Shown: positions 5,087 to 9,941 of the stretch, one piece after another | How positions within the stretch are numbered: position 1 is the stretch's first letter | Layout: each line of letters begins with the position of its first letter | DNA from: DASPLH01 sp035627675 | GTDB taxonomy: Bacteria > Acidobacteriota > Terriglobia > Terriglobales > Acidobacteriaceae | NCBI GenBank assembly: GCA_035627675.1 | Contig: DASPLH010000171.1 | Location: 1-12,402 of the forward strand | Length of the DNA stretch: 12,402 bases | Direction: 5' to 3' | Notes under the pieces: model-generated | Database searches by the model: none | What the model was told of the DNA's origin: nothing | The model's input: the letters and a program-made list of their open reading frames with translations, nothing else | Position numbers and translations under genes: made by a program

Positions 5087-6178
5087 ATGCCTTTCTCCGA
5101 TTTTCATGGCAACGCCGAGACGGTCCGTCGCGTACGCGAAATGATGGCGCGCGACCACTTTCCGCACGGCGTGATACTGGCGGGGCCGCGCGGCTCCGGG
5201 AAGTACACGCTGGCGCAGATGATCGCCAAGGCGATGAACTGCCTGGAGAAGCCGGTCGCCGGCGGGTTGCCCGATTTCTGCGGGCGTTGCCGGAACTGCG
5301 AGCGCATCGCGGAAGCCGACTCGCTGGAGCAGCGCTGCGACGAAGCAGTGGAGGCCCGCGAACAGCTGCGCGAAACCGACAAGCGCGAGACTCGCATCAT
5401 GATCCAGACGCACCCGGACGTGCTGGTGATTCCGCCGGATCCTCCGCAGATGCTGGTGAAGGTGGACCAGGTGCGGCAGGTAACAGGGCAGGTTTACTAC
5501 CGTCCCACGGGAGGCGGGCACAAGGTTTACATCTTCAGCGAGGCGGCGTTCATGAAAGAAGCCGCGAACGCCCTGCTGAAGGTGCTGGAGGAGCCGCCGG
5601 AGTACGCCACGATCTTCCTGCTGGCCGACAACGCCAACTCGCTGCTGCCGACGATTCGCTCCCGCTGCATCACGCTGCAACTCGCGCCACTGGCGTTCGA
5701 AGAGATCGAACGCGACCTCGCGTACCGCACGGAATGGACTGCCGCGCAGAAGAAGCTGGTGGCGCGGCTGTCGGCCGGTGCACTGGGGCGCGCGCGCCGC
5801 TTTGACCTGAACGCATATCTCTCGTCGCGAAACGACGCGCTCACACTGCTTACCACCGCGCTGCTCGGCGACGACCACTCGGGACTGTTTCGGGCGACGG
5901 AATCCTACCGCGCCGGAGGCGAGGGCAAGGTCAAGACCGACTACTTGATCGCCACGCTCTATTCGCTGCTCCAGGACATGCTGTTCCTGAAGCACGGCAC
6001 GCCGGAACTGGTGCGCAACATCGACATCCAGCAGGACCTGGCGACGATGTCGAAGGGCGTGAGCTTCGAATGGATCGCTGCGGCCGCCGGCCGCCTCGGG
6101 GAAGTGCAGGCCGGCATGAGACGCAACTTGCTGCGCTCCCTCTCGCTCGACGCATTCTCCGCCGCGCTCGAGTCGTAA
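5087..6178 (+). CDS. holB: DNA polymerase III subunit delta'
   Basis: Delta' is the stator of the clamp loader that places the beta clamp on DNA. The 363-residue protein shows the AAA+ layout. A P-loop-like GPRGSGKYT lies at 33-41. A four-Cys zinc module follows (Cys52, Cys65, Cys68, Cys71), then KVYIFSEAAFM in the Walker B region, ANALLKVLEEPPE (160-172) and the SRC motif (192-194) with TIRSRC. A helical C-terminal collar domain ends it. A highly charged stretch of about 30 residues separates the zinc module from the HPD motif at 109-111, more than in E. coli. The P-loop looks intact, as in many non-enterobacterial delta' proteins. The product could also be a tau/gamma paralogue, but the length and lack of a C-terminal tail favour HolB. 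The ATG at 5087 has no ribosome-binding site; repeat sequence occupies that position. Confidence 0.9.
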   Translation: MPFSDFHGNAETVRRVREMMARDHFPHGVILAGPRGSGKYTLAQMIAKAMNCLEKPVAGGLPDFCGRCRNCERIAEADSLEQRCDEAVEAREQLRETDKRETRIMIQTHPDVLVIPPDPPQMLVKVDQVRQVTGQVYYRPTGGGHKVYIFSEAAFMKEAANALLKVLEEPPEYATIFLLADNANSLLPTIRSRCITLQLAPLAFEEIERDLAYRTEWTAAQKKLVARLSAGALGRARRFDLNAYLSSRNDALTLLTTALLGDDHSGLFRATESYRAGGEGKVKTDYLIATLYSLLQDMLFLKHGTPELVRNIDIQQDLATMSKGVSFEWIAAAAGRLGEVQAGMRRNLLRSLSLDAFSAALES

Positions 6179-6237
6179 CAACTTTCGACGCGGCGCCGGG
6201 AACTCGCAACCAGGGCGCATCTCAGTAACATCACAGA

Positions 6238-6266
6238 TTGTGCGCGTCCCAGCGGTGTGGTAGGGT
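6238..6266 (+). promoter_or_regulatory. Possible sigma-70 promoter for the hfq-like gene
   Basis: TTGTGC (6238-6243) and TAGGGT (6261-6266) are separated by 17 bases, in the 225-base gap between holB and the hfq-like start. The -35 is good at its first three bases and the -10 keeps TA and the final T. It would give a leader of about 130 bases. The rest of the gap holds nothing I recognise. Confidence 0.35.
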
Positions 6267-6390
6267 AGGTCTCAAATTTCACCATCCATAAACCTGGAGC
6301 GAGTGCGCGACCCGCGTCACCGGTGTCGATGCATGCGAATCCCGGCCAACTCAGTACGCTGCGAACCGAGACGGCGCCGTACCCCGAGTG

Positions 6391-6398
6391 GGGAGAAG
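6391..6398 (+). promoter_or_regulatory. Ribosome-binding site that fixes the hfq start
   Basis: GGGAGAAG lies so that its GGAG core ends 8 bases before the ATG at 6404. The longer open frame starting at 6323 has no comparable site, so 6404 is preferred. Confidence 0.75.
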
Positions 6399-6403
6399 TT
6401 TTC

Positions 6404-6820
6404 ATGAAGAACGGAATGGATTCGACCGCAGTGGGACGGGCACCGGAGCCCGATGAGTTCGCCAACCGCAAATTGATTCGTCCGTCGCTGCACCGCGAAG
6501 GCCGCGGCGTGAACGGCAACGAAGCGGCGGCGGTCGAGCGTCGCGAGCGCGCCGAACGCATGACCGGCGCAGGCGCCGCAAAGAAAACTCCCCCGGCCGA
6601 GCAGACCCACGCGGAAAATTTCTACTACCAAAAGCAGATGCAGTCGAAGACGCCGATGGTCGTAGTGACGCACGACGGTGAAGAACTCAAGGGCGTCATC
6701 GAGTGGTACGACAAGACCTGCATCAAGCTGAACCGCTTCGGTGGACAGCCCAACTTGATGATCTACAAGAGCTGCATCAAGTACATGTTCAAAGAGGGCG
6801 AGCAGAACGGACGGAAGTAA
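6404..6820 (+). CDS. hfq: Hfq-like RNA chaperone with N-terminal extension
   Basis: Hfq hexamers bind sRNAs and mRNAs and help them pair. In the 138-residue product the Sm fold occupies about 71-132: NFYYQKQMQSKTPMVVV (N-terminal helix and first strand), the Sm1 motif DGEELKGVIEWYDKTCIKLN (91-110), and the Sm2 segment LMIYKSCIKYMFK (118-130). The Sm2 YKH of E. coli is YKS here, so the proximal-pore Lys is kept and the His is replaced. About 70 charged, probably disordered residues precede the Sm fold, including NRKLIRPSLHREGRG, and there is almost no C-terminal tail. That is the reverse of the E. coli layout. The ATG at 6404 has a good ribosome site. A strong terminator follows 15 bases after the stop, so the gene probably ends its own unit. 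Confidence 0.85.
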   Translation: MKNGMDSTAVGRAPEPDEFANRKLIRPSLHREGRGVNGNEAAAVERRERAERMTGAGAAKKTPPAEQTHAENFYYQKQMQSKTPMVVVTHDGEELKGVIEWYDKTCIKLNRFGGQPNLMIYKSCIKYMFKEGEQNGRK

Positions 6821-6835
6821 CGGAGTGTGTAATCG

Positions 6836-6861
6836 AAGGCCCGCCTGCCGGCGGGCCTTTT
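6836..6861 (+). terminator. Intrinsic terminator after hfq
   Basis: AAGGCCCGCC (6836-6845) and GGCGGGCCTT (6850-6859) form a perfect 10-bp stem with a TGCC loop, followed by a T tract (6858-6861). It is placed 15 bases after the hfq-like stop. Confidence 0.88.
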
Positions 6862-6890
6862 GCATTGTGATCAGTGCGGGACCCGTGCTC

Positions 6891-6960
6891 GTCATCCTGA
6901 GCGAGGAAGCGCGACATAACGCGGCGGAGCCGCAGGTGCGCTTCCGAGTCGAAGGACCTG
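6891..6960 (+). repeat. Intergenic repeat with conserved ends, copy 2
   Basis: It begins GTCATCCTGAGCGAG (6891-6905) and ends GAAGGACCT (6951-6959), the same ends as at 2707-2767. The core differs and forms its own nested hairpin: GGAAGCGC (6905-6912) pairs with GCGCTTCC (6938-6945), enclosing GCGGC-GGA-GCCGC (6921-6933). It lies between the convergent hfq-like and dcd genes, where either strand could be transcribed. Confidence 0.72.
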
Positions 6961-6985
6961 CTTTGGCCGGCGAAAGCTTGTCGCG

Positions 6986-7579
6986 TTAGAGCTTGGGTAG
7001 AACGATCCCGGTCTGCGACTGGTACTTGCCCTTCTTGTCCTTGTAGCTGGTTTCGCAAGCCTCGTCCGACTGGAAGAACAGAATCTGGCAGAGTCCCTCG
7101 TTGGAATAGACCTTGGCCGGCAGCGGGGTTGTATTCGATATCTCGAGCGTCACGAAGCCTTCCCACTCGGGCTCGAACGGCGTCACGTTGACGATGATTC
7201 CGCAGCGCGCGTAAGTCGATTTGCCGACGCAGATCGTGAGCACGTCGCGGGGGATCTTGAAGTACTCGACCGAGCGCGCCAAAGCGAACGAGTTCGGAGG
7301 AACGATGCAGCAGTCCGACTGGATGCTGACGAACGAGCGCTCGTCAAACTGCTTGGGATCGACAATGGCAGAGTTGACGTTGGTGAAGATCTTAAACTCG
7401 TCAGCCACGCGCAGATCGTAGCCGTACGAAGACAGTCCGTAGCTGATTACGCCCTGCCGCACCTGCTTCTCGGTGAAAGGGTTGATCATGTCGTGCTCGA
7501 GGGCCATGGTGCGGATCCAGCGATCGCTCTTGATGGACATTCCTGTGAGTTTTGGCGCGTTGGCGGCAGTGACCGGCAC
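6986..7579 (-). CDS. dcd: dCTP deaminase
   Basis: Dcd deaminates dCTP to dUTP, the precursor of dUMP and dTMP. The 197-residue protein has SSYGYDLRV (50-58), CCIVPPNSFALARSVEYFKIP (90-110), the GKSTYARCGIIVNVTPFEP segment (119-137; Ser121 and Arg125 correspond to the conserved active-site pair) and EGFVTLEISNTTPLP, where Glu146 is the expected catalytic glutamate. SNEGLCQILFF and a Lys-rich tail follow. The GTG at 7577-7579 is preferred because AGGAG lies 7 bases upstream; an internal ATG at 7538-7540 has AGGA directly abutting it, which is too close. Some relatives are bifunctional deaminase/dUTPases, and sequence reading alone does not exclude that. The gene converges on hfq and diverges from the HU gene. 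Confidence 0.95.
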   Translation of the reverse strand: MPVTAANAPKLTGMSIKSDRWIRTMALEHDMINPFTEKQVRQGVISYGLSSYGYDLRVADEFKIFTNVNSAIVDPKQFDERSFVSIQSDCCIVPPNSFALARSVEYFKIPRDVLTICVGKSTYARCGIIVNVTPFEPEWEGFVTLEISNTTPLPAKVYSNEGLCQILFFQSDEACETSYKDKKGKYQSQTGIVLPKL

Positions 7580-7586
7580 GCGTGAT

Positions 7587-7591
7587 CTCCT
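7587..7591 (-). promoter_or_regulatory. Ribosome-binding site that fixes the dcd start
   Basis: The minus strand reads AGGAG here, 7 bases before the GTG at 7579. This favours the 197-residue form over the one starting at the internal ATG. Confidence 0.7.
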
Positions 7592-7640
7592 GTTTGAAGA
7601 TGATGGGAGATATTAGCAGTTCTGGAGTAGCATTCTGCAC

Positions 7641-7675
7641 TCAGCAGTCAGCATTCAGCCATCAGTGTTGGTCGT
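7641..7675. repeat. 7-bp-period array, left arm
   Basis: Units of 7 bases (TCAGCAG, TCAGCAT, TCAGCCA, TCAGTGT, TGGTCGT) lie upstream of dcd in the dcd-HU divergent gap. They are inverted relative to 7741-7791: CAGCAGTCAGCA (7642-7653) matches the reverse complement of 7780-7791 over 12 bases, and GTTGGTCGTT (7667-7676) matches that of 7748-7757 over 10 bases. Confidence 0.82.
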
Positions 7676-7740
7676 TCAAAGGCCAGGAGCTCGGGGGACG
7701 ATTACCGAACGTGGCTGCGAGCTGAGCAATGCGGACAACC

Positions 7741-7791
7741 AACGACTAACGACCAACGACCGACGACTGAATGCCGAGTGCTGACTGCTGC
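7741..7791. repeat. 7-bp-period array, right arm
   Basis: Seven units of 7 bases (AACGACT, AACGACC, AACGACC, GACGACT, GAATGCC, GAGTGCT, GACTGCT) drift gradually in sequence from a CGAC to a TGCT core. The arm pairs imperfectly with 7641-7675 across a loop of about 65 bases. It ends 6 bases before the -35 box of the HU promoter. Confidence 0.85.
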
Positions 7792-7796
7792 TGGCG

Positions 7797-7825
7797 TTGA
7801 CATCGCCGCGAAATGCCTTTAGCAT
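7797..7825 (+). promoter_or_regulatory. Sigma-70 promoter of the HU gene
   Basis: A perfect TTGACA (7797-7802), exactly 17 bases, then TAGCAT (7820-7825). Transcription should start near 7832, giving a leader of about 38 bases with the ribosome site in it. This start also rules out translation from the upstream ATG at 7813. Confidence 0.8.
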
Positions 7826-7851
7826 CAGGAGCTTACAGGGTTAGGACGCTT

Positions 7852-7859
7852 GGAGGAGG
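7852..7859 (+). promoter_or_regulatory. Strong ribosome-binding site for the HU gene
   Basis: GGAGGAGG lies 10 bases before the GTG at 7870. It fixes the start and suggests high translation. Confidence 0.8.
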
Positions 7860-7869
7860 GCCGCACCGC

Positions 7870-8139
7870 GTGATCAAACTGGACATCATCAACGAGGTCG
7901 TGAACAGGACCGGCGTCACCAAGACGAAGGCCGAAAAAGCCGTGGAGACGGTCTTCGAATCCATGAAGAAGGCGCTGGCCCGCGGCGACCGTATTGAACT
8001 GCGGGGCTTTGGAGTCTTTAACGTGCGTCCCCGCAAGACCGGCATCGGGCGAAACCCGCGGACCGGCGCCGAGGTGAACATTCCTCCGGGCAAGGCCGTG
8101 CGCTTCAAGCCGGGCAAGGAATTACAGTCCATCGATTAG
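7870..8139 (+). CDS. HU/IHF family nucleoid DNA-binding protein
   Basis: HU-type proteins bend and compact DNA as dimers. From the GTG at 7870 the product has 89 residues, the normal family length. It has the helical N-terminal half (KLDIINEVVNRTGVTKTKAEKAVETVFESMKKAL), then GDRIELRGFGVFNVRPRK (39-56). The beta-arm GIGRNPRTGAEVNIPPG (58-74) includes the DNA-intercalating Pro63, and the protein ends FKPGKELQSID. The longer frame from 7813 is rejected because it starts upstream of the predicted transcription start and the added residues do not belong to the family. HU and IHF subunits cannot be separated with certainty here, so no gene symbol is given. A strong promoter and ribosome site suggest an abundant protein. 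The gene is transcribed away from dcd, next to a 7-bp repeat pair. Confidence 0.94.
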   Translation: MIKLDIINEVVNRTGVTKTKAEKAVETVFESMKKALARGDRIELRGFGVFNVRPRKTGIGRNPRTGAEVNIPPGKAVRFKPGKELQSID

Positions 8140-8227
8140 GTCGGGACTACGGCGAGAATGGTCCGCAACACGAGGCCGAGCTTCGGTTTCAAGCTGCCTG
8201 AGGTTTGCAATTGAGCTTTGGCTGAGG

Positions 8228-8264
8228 CCAGCGGTGTACGCGGGGTGAAACCCGAATCCGCTGG
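8228..8264. other. Nested hairpin downstream of the HU gene
   Basis: CCAGCGG (8228-8234) pairs with CCGCTGG (8258-8264), and CGGG (8241-8244) with CCCG (8251-8254) inside it. There is no T tract. It sits between the HU stop and the terminator-like hairpin at 8276-8297. It may be a repeat element or part of the HU 3' UTR. Confidence 0.45.
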
Positions 8265-8275
8265 TTCAGGCTGGT

Positions 8276-8297
8276 GCCCGGCTTCCCGCCGGGCTTT
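8276..8297 (+). terminator. Probable terminator of the HU transcript
   Basis: GCCCGGC (8276-8282) and GCCGGGC (8288-8294) form a 7-bp stem with a TTCCC loop, followed by only three Ts. It is the only terminator-like structure between the HU gene and the M50 gene. Termination may be partial. Confidence 0.55.
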
Positions 8298-8309
8298 CGT
8301 ATCTCCGGA

Positions 8310-8337
8310 GTCTTGCCTCTCAACCAGGCGGCAAGAC
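8310..8337 (+). promoter_or_regulatory. Hairpin just before the M50 protease start
   Basis: GTCTTGCC (8310-8317) and GGCAAGAC (8330-8337) form a perfect 8-bp stem with a 12-base loop. The stem ends 4 bases before the ATG at 8342 and covers the region where a ribosome-binding site would lie; no clear one is visible outside it. It could limit translation, but this is inference. Confidence 0.5.
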
Positions 8338-8341
8338 CGCG

Positions 8342-9355
8342 ATGAAGATGGAAGAACGGCCCTACATTCCGCAGGCAACGTACGAAGTCCCGGTCGTCTG
8401 GGTCGTTCGACGGCAAAAGCCACGCTACTGGCTTCCCCTGCTGCTGCTGGCGCTCACCTTGTTCACGACCATGGTGGTGGGCGCGCGGCTGCAACATAAC
8501 TTCACCCACAATTTGGCGGCATTCTCGACCTCGGAGTACTCGCTGCCGATGTTCCCCCTGCGCTGGCTGGCGGAACGGCCCGAACGTTTCTTCAACGGAA
8601 TCCCGTTCTCCGTCGCTGTCATGCTGATCCTCGGCGCGCACGAGTTGGGACACTACTTTTACTGCCGTCGTTACCGCGTGGACGCAACGCTGCCGCACTT
8701 CATCCCGGCTCCCACGCTGATTGGGACCATGGGCGCCTTCATCCGCATCAAGTCGGCGTTCCCATCGCGAGCGGCCCTGTTCGACATCGGCGTCGCCGGC
8801 CCAATCGCCGGATTCGTAGTTGCGCTGCCGATCACCGTCCTCGGCTTGGCCATGTCAAAGCCGCTCAGCACGCCTCCGGAAGCTTCGATCTCCCTTGGAT
8901 ACCCGCTGCTGTTCCACGGCATTCACCGGATCTTCATGAGCGCGGGACTGCATCCGCAGCAGCCCATGAGCTACGTGCTGCTGCATCCGCTGGCCATTGC
9001 CGGATGGGTTGGCATGTTCGCAACTTCGCTGAACCTGCTGCCAGGCGGACAATTGGACGGCGGGCACATCGTGTACGCATGGTCGGAGCGCGCGCACAAG
9101 ATCGTTACGTACCTATCTATTTTGGCGATGGTCCCCCTTGCCTGGTTCGGCTGGTCGGGATGGTTGATCTGGGGAATCGTGCTGGCGCTCACAGGGCTTC
9201 GCCACCCGGTGATCTACGACGACGCGCCGTTGCGCGGGCGCAGAGCGTGGCTGCTGCTGGCCGCGGCGGCCATCCTTATCGTTTCGATCATGCCGACGCC
9301 GCTTGGCGCTTCCGGCATCAGGGACGCGATTGAGGAACTTCGCCAGGTCCTTTAG
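8342..9355 (+). CDS. Site-2-protease-like M50 membrane metalloprotease
   Basis: S2P-type enzymes cleave transmembrane segments of substrates such as anti-sigma factors. The 337-residue protein has the zinc-binding HELGH (100-104) in a membrane helix and the distal NLLPGGQLDGGH motif (231-242), where Asp239 is the third zinc ligand, so it is probably active. Hydrophobic segments lie at about 31-48, 88-107, 147-171, 210-234, 254-286 and 302-318. The GTMGAFIRIKSAFPSRAALFDIGVAGPIAG region and the HPVIYDD end resemble the EGY/S2P-like branch rather than RseP: there is no PDZ domain. Substrate unknown. The ATG at 8342 and a second at 8348 are both possible and lack a clear ribosome site. The gene converges on the RsbW-like gene with 6 bases between stops; a functional link is possible but not shown. 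Confidence 0.88.
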   Translation: MKMEERPYIPQATYEVPVVWVVRRQKPRYWLPLLLLALTLFTTMVVGARLQHNFTHNLAAFSTSEYSLPMFPLRWLAERPERFFNGIPFSVAVMLILGAHELGHYFYCRRYRVDATLPHFIPAPTLIGTMGAFIRIKSAFPSRAALFDIGVAGPIAGFVVALPITVLGLAMSKPLSTPPEASISLGYPLLFHGIHRIFMSAGLHPQQPMSYVLLHPLAIAGWVGMFATSLNLLPGGQLDGGHIVYAWSERAHKIVTYLSILAMVPLAWFGWSGWLIWGIVLALTGLRHPVIYDDAPLRGRRAWLLLAAAAILIVSIMPTPLGASGIRDAIEELRQVL

Positions 9356-9361
9356 GCAGGC

Positions 9362-9847
9362 CTAATACTTCCGCATGTGAATCTCGGAGCCGTTGCGCTC
9401 GAACCGAACTTCATCCATCATCCGGCTGATCAGGAAGATGCCGCGGCCGTGGTTTTCCAGCAGGTGGTCGCTCTCCGTCGGATCGGGAACTCCCTCGGGG
9501 TTGAACCCTGAGCCGGGATCGCTGACCACGATCAGCACGCTTCCCGTGGCCTCGAAGGCAACGTTGCAGTGCACGAACTTGGAAGCGTCTCCGCAGCAGC
9601 CGTGCTTGATGGCGTTGGCGATGGCTTCGCGCAGCGCAGTCTCGATCTCCAGTTCCTTGCCCTCTCCGATGTGACTCTCGCGCACCACGGCCATGACGGA
9701 CTCGACCAGCGGGGAGATTGCCTCCTCGCGCGCGGCAATCGTCAGTTCCATTCTCAGCAGGAATGGATGGGAGTGATGAGGCAGGGAAGAAGACGCACCG
9801 GTACCCGGCTCTTGTGATCCCGGCGCAGCGCTACTCTGGTTTGACAA
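9362..9847 (-). CDS. RsbW-like HATPase (anti-sigma factor kinase family)
   Basis: RsbW-type proteins are GHKL-fold serine kinases that bind a sigma factor or phosphorylate an anti-anti-sigma partner. The 161-residue frame has the N box TALREAIANAIKHG (70-83; Glu74, Asn78), the G1 box SDPGSGF (109-115) and the G2 box HGRGIFLI (133-140), which together form the ATP pocket. The conserved domain starts at the Met at position 33 (ATG at 9749-9751). The TTG at 9845-9847 gives the longest form, but its first 32 residues are low-complexity (Ser, Pro, His) with lower third-position GC, so the start is uncertain. A Cys-Cys-Gly (84-86) follows the N box. No STAS antagonist or sigma factor gene is in the window, so its partner is unknown. 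It follows priA on the same strand after 94 bases. Confidence 0.8.
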   Translation of the reverse strand: MSNQSSAAPGSQEPGTGASSSLPHHSHPFLLRMELTIAAREEAISPLVESVMAVVRESHIGEGKELEIETALREAIANAIKHGCCGDASKFVHCNVAFEATGSVLIVVSDPGSGFNPEGVPDPTESDHLLENHGRGIFLISRMMDEVRFERNGSEIHMRKY

Positions 9848-9941
9848 AGTGAAATCCGACCCCCGAGAAGAAAGCGGGGAAACTGTGGATATTCTCTCAG
9901 AGCTGGACGGTTACAGCAATGACGGACGTCACGGCCGGGCC

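Noticed and set aside
5081..6220. A 379-codon minus-strand frame opposite holB
   Set aside because: Composition is Arg/His/Gln-rich as expected of a reverse frame of a GC-rich gene; holB on the other strand has all family motifs.
6323..6403. A 27-residue longer Hfq-like protein
   Set aside because: The upstream GTG/ATG have no ribosome site, while the ATG at 6404 has GGGAGAAG at good spacing.
7813..7869. An upstream ATG start for the HU protein
   Set aside because: It lies between the -35 and -10 boxes of the predicted promoter, upstream of the transcription start; the GTG at 7870 has a GGAGGAGG site and gives the normal length.
9920..9931. TGACGGACGTCA palindrome-like site beside the priA stop
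   Set aside because: Only 5-bp arms with a mismatched centre, partly next to the coding end; too short to call an operator.
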